This document shows, one piece after another, positions 21,584 through 30,952 of a stretch of 64,000 bases of DNA. Within the stretch, counting starts at the first letter, position 1; every line of letters starts with the position of its first letter. The position numbers and the translations under genes are program-made. Source of the DNA: Lysinibacillus composti (lineage in GTDB: Bacteria; Bacillota; Bacilli; Bacillales_A; Planococcaceae); the NCBI RefSeq assembly GCF_016908465.1, contig NZ_JAFBDY010000009.1, forward strand, positions 62,001 to 126,000, in the 5' to 3' direction. The notes beneath the pieces were generated by a model. That model was given only the letters and a program-made list of their open reading frames with translations, did no database searches and was not told the origin of the DNA.

Positions 21584-24421
21584 TTATCGAACCGATGCTG
21601 TATCAAGCATTAATAAATCAAGTAATTCATCTTCTTGAAGTTCGGTTAACCAATTGCTTGATTGAATTAATTCTTGTGAAAGGGCCGATTTGACTTCTAA
21701 CATTTTATCTATTTTCTCTTCAATTGTACCAAGTGTTATAAACTTATGAACTTGAACAAATTGAGTTTGACCAATCCGGTATGCGCGGTCAGTTGCTTGA
21801 TTTTCAACGGCAGGATTCCACCATCGATCGGCATGTAATACATGGTTAGCAGCTGTTAAATTTAATCCTGTACCCCCAGCTTTTAAAGATAGTAAGAATA
21901 TCGGAAATTCATGATTTTGGAAGGCCTCTACTAAATGATCTCGTTGATGTTTCGCCATACTTCCTGTTAAAAATGGTACATCTAAATTATATAACTCTGA
22001 GAAACAATGCTGTAATAAATGCCCCATCCCAATATACTGGGTAAAGATCAAACACTGTTCGCCATTGTCGACAATTTCTGCTGCAAGTTCAACAATTCGC
22101 TTTATTTTCACTGAACGATTCATCATCGTTTTCGCTTCATCAAATGGCTCCTTTAAATAAAGAGCAGGATGATTACATAACTGTTTTAGTTTGCTAAGCA
22201 TTTGAAGAATACGTCCCTTTTTCTCAAATGGCGTCATGTTTTCCATTTGAGCAAGTGTATCCTCAATATACCCTTCATACAAAGCAGCTTGCTCCCTTGT
22301 TAATGGGCAGAATTCTTTTGATTCTTGTTTATCCGGTAAATTTAACATAAGATCTGGATCATTCTTCGTACGACGTAATAGGAATGGCGAAATTTTCGCA
22401 CGTAAGATCTGTTTATGGCGGTCTGATTCATCGCGTTCAATTGGTAAGATATATTGCTCTTGGAACTTCCCAAAGCTTCCTAAATACCCTTTGTGGATGA
22501 AATCAAAAATAGCCCATAGTTCCGAAAGTCGATTTTCAATCGGAGTTCCGGTTAACGCAATATGATGAGTCCCAATTAACTTCCTAATAGAGCGTGATTG
22601 TAGGGTCTGCATATTTTTTATGTTTTGTGCTTCATCAAGTGCAATTGCTGACCAATGAACATTCTGTAAAAATTCAATATCTTGAGAAATCGTACCATAT
22701 GTTGTCAGGATTAAGTTTGGCTTTTCATTTTCAAGATATGTTGTAAAAGTCTCATCCTTCATTCGGGAGGAGCTATAGTGGGTATGAACTTTTAGAGTTG
22801 GTGCAAAACGGGCTAATTCCTTTTGCCAGTTACCTAAAACTGATGTTGGACAAATAATGATAGTTGGATTGCTTTCGCCCATTGTTTCATATGTGTGAAG
22901 AAGGTAGCTGATTAGTTGGACTGTTTTCCCTAATCCCATATCATCAGCAAGTACAGCTCCAAAACGTTGGTCCCTCATAAACACAAGCCAATCAAAACCT
23001 TCTTGTTGGTAGGGACGAAGCTCAGCTTGTAATCCTTTTGGTAATTCAACAGAAGGTAAGCCTTTTTTATGTTGTAGTTGTTCTAAATACGATTTCAATG
23101 ACTTCTGTAATTCGAATGCGAAGAATGGATCGTCAAGTTCCTCTTCATCAGCTGAAAGGGGCGCTGCAAGTTCTTCTGGAATTTCACGGAATAATAAATC
23201 GCGAACTGTCCAATTTTCTTTCTCCGCTTTTTCCATAAGCTCACGAATTTCCATCATCCAATTTGCATCGATACGGAACCATTCATTACCAATACGAACG
23301 AATTCTCGTTTTTCATCAACAATCTTGCGGAACTCTTCTGGAGATAGTTCTTCACCGTTCATTGAAAGCTGCCATTTGAATGCTAAAATATCGTCTAAAC
23401 CAGCCATTGATTTTTGTGACTGATTCGAAGCACTTACTTTAACGCGCAATTTGGATTGTTTTAATTCTTTTAACCATGCTGGAAGAATAACGTCAAAGCC
23501 AAGTGCCCCAAGCTTTGCAAAATCATCTCGTAATAGTTTGCGGACTTCCACATCTTCAAGGCTGACATGAAGGAAGCTTTCCGTTGAAATGCTATGTTCA
23601 CTTAAATCCATTAGTTCAAGCATTTGATTTTGTAGGCTTGCAATATCCTCCGCAATCGGTACCCATTTTTCAGGTACAGCTTGTGGAATTGGATAGTGAC
23701 GCTTACGAATTGCGGGTGTCCAAAGTTTGGCTGTTTTATTGGTTGCTAACACCGTTTCAAGCAGCCATTCCTCTGAATTTTCTTCTGGCTCCGATAAGCG
23801 AAGTGCAACTTTTACATTGCCAATGGAATGCTCTTTTTGTAACGGCCATCCACCTTCTTTGAAGAAAGGTAGCAAAGTGGGAAGGTCATTTTCAGTTAAC
23901 CCTGCAAACGCCAGCTTTTGTTGCACGGCTGTCGTTAAAACAGAGGTCAAATAGTCTAGGTCAATTTCAATATCCTTAAAAGCTGATGTAACGAATTCAT
24001 CGTTGGCAAATTCATTAGGTATTTTGAAAGATAAATGAAACTTACCTTCCTCAGTTGTCTCGGTTTGTGCGTATTCCCAGAGAACACTACTATTCCAAAG
24101 GATTTGAAGTGCATGTGTACTTGCTATTATCTTTTTTGATTGGTCATCTGCTCCTACATGCTGAACAAAAGGATGCTTGATTGTTGGAGAGAAGAGTTCC
24201 ACTAGTTCAGCAGCAGTTAACCTAATTTCCTGTTCATCCATATTAGCGCCGATTCCGAAAAAGTTTGATTCATATCGATAGAACAGTAATCGAGCCCAAT
24301 TTGCCGTTAATTGTGGGTGCCCATTATCTGATAGAGACATTAAAGAAAAGAAACCAGGTTGACGTTCTTCTATTTTTAACCGTAAAGATTTTGCAAAGGG
24401 TGTTGAAAGTTCTGTTGTCAT
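21584..24421 (-). CDS. ywqA: SNF2-family DEAD/DEAH helicase (YwqA-like)
   Basis: 945-residue Swi2/Snf2 ATPase, probably remodelling nucleoprotein or nucleic-acid structures. N-terminal half is the bacterial SNF2-associated region; the motor begins near residue 465 with LRPYQQEGFDWLVFM, Walker A DDMGLGKT near 493-500, DEAQ box near 600, ALTGTPIENRLSELW, and C-terminal LKAGGTGLNLTAANHV and QATDRAYRIGQ. It overlaps the upstream SWIM gene by 4 nt (ATGA at 24418-24421), so the two are coupled. B. subtilis ywqA/ywqB have the same arrangement near ssbB. Confidence 0.94.
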   Translation of the reverse strand: MTTELSTPFAKSLRLKIEERQPGFFSLMSLSDNGHPQLTANWARLLFYRYESNFFGIGANMDEQEIRLTAAELVELFSPTIKHPFVQHVGADDQSKKIIASTHALQILWNSSVLWEYAQTETTEEGKFHLSFKIPNEFANDEFVTSAFKDIEIDLDYLTSVLTTAVQQKLAFAGLTENDLPTLLPFFKEGGWPLQKEHSIGNVKVALRLSEPEENSEEWLLETVLATNKTAKLWTPAIRKRHYPIPQAVPEKWVPIAEDIASLQNQMLELMDLSEHSISTESFLHVSLEDVEVRKLLRDDFAKLGALGFDVILPAWLKELKQSKLRVKVSASNQSQKSMAGLDDILAFKWQLSMNGEELSPEEFRKIVDEKREFVRIGNEWFRIDANWMMEIRELMEKAEKENWTVRDLLFREIPEELAAPLSADEEELDDPFFAFELQKSLKSYLEQLQHKKGLPSVELPKGLQAELRPYQQEGFDWLVFMRDQRFGAVLADDMGLGKTVQLISYLLHTYETMGESNPTIIICPTSVLGNWQKELARFAPTLKVHTHYSSSRMKDETFTTYLENEKPNLILTTYGTISQDIEFLQNVHWSAIALDEAQNIKNMQTLQSRSIRKLIGTHHIALTGTPIENRLSELWAIFDFIHKGYLGSFGKFQEQYILPIERDESDRHKQILRAKISPFLLRRTKNDPDLMLNLPDKQESKEFCPLTREQAALYEGYIEDTLAQMENMTPFEKKGRILQMLSKLKQLCNHPALYLKEPFDEAKTMMNRSVKIKRIVELAAEIVDNGEQCLIFTQYIGMGHLLQHCFSELYNLDVPFLTGSMAKHQRDHLVEAFQNHEFPIFLLSLKAGGTGLNLTAANHVLHADRWWNPAVENQATDRAYRIGQTQFVQVHKFITLGTIEEKIDKMLEVKSALSQELIQSSNWLTELQEDELLDLLMLDTASVR

Positions 24422-26019
24422 GCCAGTAAATTTCCTTTCTCTAATTCTTCTTGCAATGCGCGTAATCGTTTGTATTGCTCACGAATTGTAAAAATATAAT
24501 CTTCCCAAAAGTTCATCCTACCGCTTTTTTTCGCTGCAGACTTCATCATCTTCCAAATACGTACTGCTTGTTTATAGTTTAATCGCGATTTTTGATCCAC
24601 TTCTTGAAGCGCGTAGTAATGGTAAAGTGGAAGCGTTACTTGGGGTGCTTCATCTAAGACATCCTTTAAGCCACAAGATTCTAAATATGAAATGGAAGAA
24701 GGATATAGCTGATGAAGGGCTGCCCACTCATCAAAACGCTTCGTTTTAAGTAGGTAATTTGAATACGGCTGAATCCCATATGTTCCAAATGCTGAATAGA
24801 GCATTAATTCTTCTTGTTCAGTTAAGACAATATTGTCGTAAATTAAACTTGCTCTTCGTACATACATTTGCCGATGTGTTGGTTTTAAATGTTCATGAAT
24901 AAATTCCTGTAGGTAGGGAAGCACGGATTTTAATATAATTTCGCCAGCTTCCTGATTGTTCTGTGAAAATGACAATTTAGCAAGACCAAAGTAAACATCT
25001 AGCGTTGGAATATTTACCTTTTGCAGGGTTTCCCGTAACGACTCATGATCTTTTACCATTATGTAAAATAAATTCATGACGAGGTGTAATGGGACATCTT
25101 CACTTAAATTAGGGTTTTCATCAGGGTTATCCATCAAGCTAGTCAGAATAGTTAGTTCTTTTTCTGCACGTTTCTTCTCAATAAAGACTGTATCCCAAAA
25201 CGATAAATACAGATTCATTCTTCTGCTAAACTGACCATGCCGTTCTAACAATAGTTCACGAACCATGTTTTGTAACAAATCGAAAAATGGATCTGTTGCA
25301 AACAATCGAGAACCCCCTGAGAGCTCATGCATATTATCTTGAATTTTATTTAAGGTTTTATCGAAATAGTATTCAAAATAATGGCTTGTCAAAGGTGTGT
25401 TTGTCCTGTTCAAGTGTTCCCATATTTTATTGAAAACACCAATTTCCATAAACAAATTATAGATTGGCTGCCATTCACGTTCATAAGGCATATGCTTTTT
25501 TAATTTGGTAAATGCATTTTCAGCTAAGTTGGTAAGCAAAAAGCTGTCAGCAGGAACGGGTCTTCCTGGCTGCAATAAGTGCGACATCACTTCATTTACC
25601 ATCGCAAGCCAATTCTCGGGAGTTCGCTCGGATGCTAATAGATGCAGTTGTACACTTTTTTTCTGGCGCCAATTCGTTACCCACTCTTGGACAGAATCAT
25701 AGTATTGGTATAACGATAACAACACGCTTACTTTATGGCGGCACCAGTCGTTTTGCGGGCAACTACAAGTAATTCGTTCGTAATCAAAATTAACCGTGAC
25801 TTCTGTCAATCGCACATCTTGAACAATGGTATGTAACGTTTGATATGCTGGGATGAAACGCTCAAACTGGACGGATTTATTTCGAACCGCAAACAATGCG
25901 CGGCGAATCAACTCCTCATCCTCCTGAACGGAAGGATGCAATTCGCGTTCCACTTGTTCTAACTGTGTATTGATAAACGATTGATGATCACGTGCAATCG
26001 TTGCAACAGATAAACTCAC
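24418..26019 (-). CDS. ywqB: SWIM zinc-finger protein (YwqB-like)
   Basis: 533 residues from a GTG start with TAAGGAG about 10 nt upstream. A SWIM finger is visible: CSC at 85-87 and CRH at 93-95 (pattern CxCxnCxH). The rest is a long, mainly helical region without recognised motifs. SWIM domains bind DNA or protein, and in bacteria such proteins are commonly paired with SNF2 helicases, as here with a 4-nt overlap. It probably recruits or regulates the helicase; this is inference from context. Confidence 0.9.
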   Translation of the reverse strand: MSLSVATIARDHQSFINTQLEQVERELHPSVQEDEELIRRALFAVRNKSVQFERFIPAYQTLHTIVQDVRLTEVTVNFDYERITCSCPQNDWCRHKVSVLLSLYQYYDSVQEWVTNWRQKKSVQLHLLASERTPENWLAMVNEVMSHLLQPGRPVPADSFLLTNLAENAFTKLKKHMPYEREWQPIYNLFMEIGVFNKIWEHLNRTNTPLTSHYFEYYFDKTLNKIQDNMHELSGGSRLFATDPFFDLLQNMVRELLLERHGQFSRRMNLYLSFWDTVFIEKKRAEKELTILTSLMDNPDENPNLSEDVPLHLVMNLFYIMVKDHESLRETLQKVNIPTLDVYFGLAKLSFSQNNQEAGEIILKSVLPYLQEFIHEHLKPTHRQMYVRRASLIYDNIVLTEQEELMLYSAFGTYGIQPYSNYLLKTKRFDEWAALHQLYPSSISYLESCGLKDVLDEAPQVTLPLYHYYALQEVDQKSRLNYKQAVRIWKMMKSAAKKSGRMNFWEDYIFTIREQYKRLRALQEELEKGNLLA

Positions 26020-26340
26020 TTAACATCGCTCCTTAGAAAGACACATCTCGAGCATGAAATGAACAAAGTCTAAAAACGCCACTTCCTATGGCAACAACTT
26101 TGTGATCAACTTCTTGTTGGCCCAAGATCATGTCCCTTCTTATACGGATTTTCTTGAATTGTTCGATTCCAATCCGCTAAAAAAGTCTTTCCCTTCATTA
26201 TACCGTTAAATCAAGTGTATTGTTAGCATTTCGATTGAAAGTGTGGAGGGGGAGTGTTATTTGAGAGGATGTTGAGTAGTTGCGAGAGGATTGTACGGTG
26301 TTGGAGGGTGAGTTGGATTTGATGAAGATTAGGTTGAACG

Positions 26341-26545
26341 GACGAAAGAAATGCTGAACGGACGAAAAGCGCGGCTAAGCGGACGAAAGAAACGCTGAAC
26401 GGACGAAACGCGAGGTTAAGCGGATGAAAGAAACGCTGAACGGACGAAAAGCGCGGCTAAGCGGACGAAAGAAACGCTGAACGGACGAAAAGTGAGGCTA
26501 AACGGACAAAAGAAAACATGAACGGACGAAACATGTGGCTAAGTG
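26341..26545. repeat. Five-copy 41-bp tandem repeat built from alternating 20- and 21-mers
   Basis: Ten half-units, alternately 20 and 21 nt, each starting GACGAAA or a one-base variant. Odd units resemble GACGAAAGAAACGCTGAACG; even units continue AAGCGCGGCTAAGCG. Five exact 41-bp periods cover 205 bp, and an eleventh half-unit begins at 26546. The period is not a multiple of three and contains no spacer structure, so it is neither a coding repeat nor a CRISPR. Confidence 0.92.
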
Positions 26546-26974
26546 GACGAATCATCAACCCTATCCATAAGTAACAAATTTATTCCATTTTCCCAGTTAA
26601 AAAAGAAAAATATAATCAAAATGGCACGGTTTGAAACTGTAAATGTTTGGAGACCATATCAGTAACGAGGTAATCACAGGTCAAGCCACGGTTGAATGAA
26701 GAACAATGATCCATCGAGTCATAAATTTTGAATGAGTAATAATACGACCTACTATTTTATCTGAACGCAACTATATCCAGGAGCGAAAAGTTTTCTGAAT
26801 TGTGTTCACAAAATAGACATTTTTCAGCGAAGGGTTACATAAGTATAAATAAACATAAATGTTCGTATTATCTACTCATCGAGGAATTTGATTCGATGAG
26901 AAATATTGAATAAAAGCAACCTGGTTTAATTATAAAAATGGTAGAGTGCCTACAGATACTTCGAGCTAAAACTA

Positions 26975-26983
26975 TGTTATAAT
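26975..26983 (+). promoter_or_regulatory. Extended -10 promoter of the IDEAL-domain gene
   Basis: TGTTATAAT with a perfect TATAAT, the same element (TATGTTATAAT) as at fabZ. No clear -35 box. Confidence 0.6.
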
Positions 26984-27023
26984 CAGAAATATCAGAATAA
27001 TCGGATAACTAGGAGGGGTCAAT

Positions 27024-27488
27024 ATGATTCAAGTGCAATTTATGAAACCATTTTATACGAAAGTTGCGGGAGAGAATTTACGGTTAGTCTTTGCATATCA
27101 ATACTTCTCGATTATGAAGGATAATGAATTGTATCATTTTGTTCCAGTCGAAGGGAAAGAGATTATTGTGAACTTGAATACGATGCAAATTGAAAACCTT
27201 TCTGAAATATTTGTTTTCCAGCGTGGGAACCGTTATATTCGTATGCCATTGTATCAATTATTGTTAATTTCAAATGTGCACGAACATTTGTCACCAATTC
27301 TACAAAAGGCTTCATCTCAAAAAGATACGGTGAACCTTGTACCAAACGAATCAGATCAAGAAATTGATAGTGTGATTCGAGTGTTGGAAGAACAAAATAT
27401 TGACCGATTAATTGATGAGGCTTTAGCTAATCGTGACGAAGAATTGTTTAATGATTTAGTGGAGCGAAAAACTGCACTTCAACAGTAG
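27024..27488 (+). CDS. IDEAL-domain protein
   Basis: 154 residues after AGGAGGGG. The C-terminal 35 residues form an IDEAL domain (PF08858), literally containing IDEAL at 130-134 within NIDRLIDEALANRDEELFNDLV. The N-terminal 95 residues are beta-rich (FVFQRGNRYIRMPLYQLLLI) and not recognised. IDEAL domains occur as short protein-protein interaction modules in Firmicutes; the role of this one is unknown. Own promoter at 26975. Confidence 0.85.
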   Translation: MIQVQFMKPFYTKVAGENLRLVFAYQYFSIMKDNELYHFVPVEGKEIIVNLNTMQIENLSEIFVFQRGNRYIRMPLYQLLLISNVHEHLSPILQKASSQKDTVNLVPNESDQEIDSVIRVLEEQNIDRLIDEALANRDEELFNDLVERKTALQQ

Positions 27489-27544
27489 TAGCTTTGTGAG
27501 CGGACATCGGAGGAATAACGACAGCATGAATACGATTGAAACAT

Positions 27545-27581
27545 AAAAAGCACCTCGATACATATTTCATCGAAGGTGCTT
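27545..27581 (-). terminator. Minus-strand terminator of a small membrane ORF
   Basis: AAGCACC-T-CGAT (27548-27559) pairs with ATCG-AA-GGTGCTT (27569-27581). The A-run at 27545-27549 gives a T-tract on the minus strand, so termination is for leftward transcription, towards which the 27682-27780 ORF reads. Confidence 0.65.
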
Positions 27582-27681
27582 ATGTTCTATATTAAAGGGT
27601 TGGGATTAGATTAATGGAAGAAATCGCATGACGTGAACTGTTTTAACAAGGGTCGTAATGGTTTTGTACGTAGATTTCTGA

Positions 27682-27780
27682 CTAAGAGATAAAGTAGTGA
27701 ATAACCAACACAACAATCCCAGATCCGATTATACCAAAGAGCCAATCTCCCAAAGTTAACTTACGTTTAGCTTCTTTCAT
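27682..27780 (-). CDS. Small membrane protein, 32 residues
   Basis: Reads MKEAKRKLTLGDWLFGIIGS and continues as a hydrophobic helix (GIVVLVIHYF) ending in FIS before TAG. A basic N terminus followed by one membrane segment. AGGAGGGG lies 9 nt before the ATG, and a minus-strand terminator lies about 100 nt downstream, so it forms a complete small transcription unit. No family recognised. Too short for coding statistics; the ribosome site is the main argument. Confidence 0.6.
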   Translation of the reverse strand: MKEAKRKLTLGDWLFGIIGSGIVVLVIHYFIS

Positions 27781-28193
27781 CCATACCCCTCCTCTTTTAC
27801 TAACCCCGGACCTAGCAATTTAGAACTACTAAATATAATAAATTTAGTTAACCTTTAATCTATTCAAAAAGCCTCACTAGTAGTAGAACAGATGTTTAGT
27901 TTTAGTTTGAAATTATTAATAAGTCCTTATCAGTATGGAAAAAATTGTGTGTTCCGTAAAACTAAACGTTTAATGAAGACTCTTCACTTTGATATATGCC
28001 GGGAAGTGGGTTTTGTTCATTTTGAGGTCAAATTTTACAATTGGAGAGATATACCAAAATGAAAATAATGTAAATGAAAATTAATATTTGAAGGGGCTTC
28101 TTAATCTCAAATTAAAAGCTTAATAAGACTAATATACTGGGGTACTTTCTTTCTGCTATCGTTAAATCAAAAATAGTAGGAGGAATCTGGTGA
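27781..28193. other. Gene-free gap before the NERD pseudogene
   Basis: About 410 nt, AT-rich, presumably holding the divergent promoters of the small minus-strand ORF and of the NERD gene. No clear promoter or repeat could be named. Confidence 0.5.
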
Positions 28194-29133
28194 TTGATTT
28201 TAAAACCTTGCGAACCCTATCCAATGACTCCCGCATTAACTGCACTGACTAAAAGACTTCATCCTTCCCACGAAATGTGTCCAAAATTACTAGTTGAACT
28301 TAAAAGGCAGGAAGCGGGTGAACATGGCGAACAACATGTCCTTTCCTTTTTAGCGGCTTGCCAACTACCAGAGCAAACTTATCTACTACACAACGTAGCA
28401 ATGAAATCAAAAGTCGAGATGCGAATTGGTATACTGTTATTGTCACCTTGGTGGTGTTTGATACTAGAAGTTAAGAACATTACGGGGCGACTCTATTTCA
28501 ATGACAATCCACGTCAGTTGATTCGAAAAGGTGATGATGGGAAAGATGAAATTCTGGGCAGCCCGGAAAATCAGGTGGATCAATATACGTTTGGATTGAA
28601 GTCATTGTTAGAAAGTCAGGGGGCAAAATTACCGGTTACGGGGCAATTCTTTTCTGTTTAATGCGATTATTTAGTAACCACCCATGAAGGTCCCACTGTT
28701 GATTGGACGAGAGGTGATTAGATTTATTTGGTCATTGCCAAGGAGTGGTGGCGCAAACGTTGATTCGAGAAAGTTAGGGGAATTATTAATGAAATCCCTT
28801 TATACCCGTGATCCATTCCCACTTTGCAACTACTACAAGATCTCACCAAGAATGATTTCTACAGGCGTTGAATGGCCAAGTTGTGGAACCATTCCGATGC
28901 TGCGGGCGTTAAGAACTTGGAAATGTCTGAGGTGTGGGAAGACTAGTATGGATGCACATTTTCGGGCATTAAAGGATTATTACATGTTAATAAGAGAAGA
29001 GATAAACAATAAGGAATGTATACAATTCTTAAAATTACGGAATCGACAAGAAGCTACTAGGATACTAAGTAAAAATAGCATCGGAAGTAATGGAGTTAAA
29101 AGAGACAGTGTCTATATTTTAAAAGGCAGGTAA
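28194..29133 (+). pseudogene. Broken NERD-domain gene
   Basis: Starts at TTG 28194 (MILKPCEPYP) 9 nt after AGGAGGAA. The first part has NERD (nuclease-related domain) features: EAGEHGEQHVLSFL, then WWCLILEVKNITGRLYF and ENQVDQ. An in-frame TAA (28659-28661) interrupts a sequence that continues recognisably (DYLVTTHEGPTVDWTRGD) to a TAG at 28719; the C-terminal part continues in the +1 frame to 29133, ending in a zinc-ribbon (CGTIPM, CLRCGKTSMDAHF) whose first Cys appears replaced by Trp (EWPSCG). Stop, frameshift and damaged zinc site together indicate decay. Intact homologues are about 310 residues. Confidence 0.8.
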
Positions 29134-29181
29134 GTTTTTAATGGAGGAGTTAAAGGAAAAGAGCATTATGGTCTTAAATTT

Positions 29182-29265
29182 AAGTGAGCAAAACAAGTGT
29201 GTAACCGATCAAGGGGATAATTAAGTGAGCAAAACATGAATCTAAACGGTCAAAAGGTAATCATT
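29182..29265. repeat. Two-copy repeat with 41-bp period
   Basis: AAGTGAGCAAAACA at 29182 recurs at 29223, exactly 41 nt later. Half-units of 21, 20 and 21 nt begin GAGCAAAAC, GATCAAGG, GAGCAAAAC and GGTCAAAAGG, each preceded by TAAGT, TAACC or TAAAC. The layout parallels the array at 26341. Confidence 0.7.
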
Positions 29266-29351
29266 TACCTTTCAACATGCAAAATTATCTCACCCTCGTG
29301 ACAATTATGACAAAATTCGACTGCCGTAATTTCACTGTAAAACAAATTTTA

Positions 29352-29380
29352 TTCACACGGCGAGCGGAAAGTTGTATACT
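29352..29380 (+). promoter_or_regulatory. Sigma-A promoter of wecC
   Basis: TTCACA (29352-29357), 17 nt, TATACT (29375-29380): five of six matches in each box at the ideal spacing. The transcript would carry a leader of about 200 nt. Confidence 0.75.
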
Positions 29381-29586
29381 AAAATGCAGGATTTGTCTGT
29401 TTGTGTAATACATACGGAATTTTTAACAAATAATATAAGCACAATCACTAATAGGACATGTAGAATCCCTAAAGCAGAATCTATAAATTCAACTTTCTTG
29501 GGCATTCTGAAAAGAAATAGATCGAGTAATTGGTCGGTAGCATCGTACATACTCGCTCTCGAAATTGAAAGGAAGTAACGATTATT

Positions 29587-30861
29587 ATGACAAAGAAAAT
29601 TTGTGTTGTTGGTTTAGGGTATATTGGTTTACCAACAGCCGTTACATTTGCAAATCACGGAATCAAGGTTCACGGTGTTGATGTGAGTCAAGCAGCTGTG
29701 GAATCAATTCAAAATAAGAAGTTACACATTGAAGAACCAGGTCTTCAAGAACGTTTAGATAAAGCGGTAGATAGCGGCTTTTTAACTGCTGCAACTACTC
29801 CTGAAGAAGCTGATGCATTTATTATTGCTGTTCCGTCACCAATTAACCCTGATAAAACAGCGAATTTAGAATATGTACGCCAAGCAACGGCTTCAATCGT
29901 TCCTTATGTGAAAAAAGGAAACCTAGTTATTTTAGAATCAACTGTACCACCAAAAACTGTAGAACGTATTATGTTGCCTGAGCTTGTAAAAACAGGTCTT
30001 GAAATTGGTACAGAAATTTATGTTTCACATTCTCCTGAGCGAGTAATTCCAGGTAAAATCTTTGAAGAGTTAATTAACAATGACCGTATTGTTGGTGGAG
30101 TTAACAAGGAATCAGCTGAATTAACAAAAGAACTTTATGAGACTTTTGTTCAAGGGACAATCCATATTACAGATGCAACAACTGCTGAACTTGTAAAAGT
30201 AATGGAAAATACGTACCGTGACGTAAACATTGCGTTTGCAAATGAGCTTGCGAAATTAGCTGAGAAATTAGACGTAAACATTTGGGAAGCCATTAAATTT
30301 GCGAACTTCCACCCACGAGTAAATGTTCACTTCCCAGGGCCAGGTGTTGGTGGTCACTGTATCGCAGTTGACCCATGGTTCTTAGTTGAATTAGGTGGAG
30401 ATACGGCAGCTATTATTAACATGTCTCGCCATACAAATGACAGCATGCCACACTTTACAGCACAAAAAACACAAGCGATTTTGAATCAAAACAAAATTGC
30501 TGGTGCAAAAGTTGCTGTATTAGGTCTTGCATTTAAAGGAAACGTAGACGATATGCGCGAAAGTCCTTCAACAGAAGTGATTGAGCAATTACAAGAACTT
30601 GGATTAGAAGTAATTTCATTTGATCCGCACATTAAAGAAAATAAACACGCTACTCAAACGCAAAGCTTTGAAGAAGCGACAAAAGATGCAGACATTCTTT
30701 TAGTGCTAACAGATCACAATGAATTTAAAACATATGCACCAACAACAATTCAAAATATGAGAAACAAAATTGTGTTTGACACAAAAAATTGCCTTAGTCG
30801 CGAAACTTGGCAAAATGCAGACTTCCAGTACCACTTACTTGGAGATGCGAAAAACATATAA
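29587..30861 (+). CDS. wecC: UDP-N-acetyl-D-mannosamine dehydrogenase
   Basis: NAD-dependent oxidation of UDP-ManNAc to UDP-ManNAcA. Rossmann motif GLGYIGLPTA near the N terminus; catalytic Cys in GPGVGGHCIAVDPWF; FANFHPRVNVHFPGPG and YRDVNIAFANEL are typical of the WecC branch rather than the UDP-glucose dehydrogenase branch. 424 residues. Its substrate would come from MnaA (611-1732), and the likely acceptor enzyme is the next gene, tagA. Terminator and separate start suggest tagA is not strictly co-transcribed. UDP-ManNAcA occurs in secondary wall polymers that hold S-layers. Confidence 0.92.
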   Translation: MTKKICVVGLGYIGLPTAVTFANHGIKVHGVDVSQAAVESIQNKKLHIEEPGLQERLDKAVDSGFLTAATTPEEADAFIIAVPSPINPDKTANLEYVRQATASIVPYVKKGNLVILESTVPPKTVERIMLPELVKTGLEIGTEIYVSHSPERVIPGKIFEELINNDRIVGGVNKESAELTKELYETFVQGTIHITDATTAELVKVMENTYRDVNIAFANELAKLAEKLDVNIWEAIKFANFHPRVNVHFPGPGVGGHCIAVDPWFLVELGGDTAAIINMSRHTNDSMPHFTAQKTQAILNQNKIAGAKVAVLGLAFKGNVDDMRESPSTEVIEQLQELGLEVISFDPHIKENKHATQTQSFEEATKDADILLVLTDHNEFKTYAPTTIQNMRNKIVFDTKNCLSRETWQNADFQYHLLGDAKNI

Positions 30862-30871
30862 GTGCTATAAG

Positions 30872-30908
30872 TGGCAGTGTGCATAAATGGGCACACTGCC
30901 ATATTTTT
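30872..30908 (+). terminator. Terminator of wecC
   Basis: TGGCAGTGTGC (30872-30882) and GCACACTGCCA (30891-30901) form a perfect 11-bp stem with an 8-nt loop, followed by TATTTTTTG. Confidence 0.93.
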
Positions 30909-30952
30909 TGATAACATAACCTAAAACATAAAAATGGATGGTTGATTAACAG

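Larger units (their letters stand above)
26020..27023. other. Intergenic accessory stretch upstream of ywqB
   Basis: About 1 kb without a gene. It contains the 41-bp tandem array (26341-26545), the minus-strand leader of ywqB on the left and an extended -10 promoter for the next gene at 26975-26983. Nothing else is recognised. Confidence 0.7.
29134..29586 (+). other. Leader of the polysaccharide island
   Basis: About 450 nt without a credible gene. It contains a two-unit 41-bp repeat (29182-29265) and a strong promoter (29352-29380) followed by a roughly 200-nt leader. A frame open from 29372 to 29578 has no ribosome site and begins inside the -10 box. Confidence 0.65.

Noticed and set aside
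26341-26545. CRISPR-like regular array
   Set aside because: Adjacent half-units resemble each other throughout, there are no unique spacers, and no cas gene is in the window.
29372-29578. 68-residue open frame before wecC
   Set aside because: It begins inside the -10 box of the wecC promoter, has no ribosome site, and its composition does not look like a protein.
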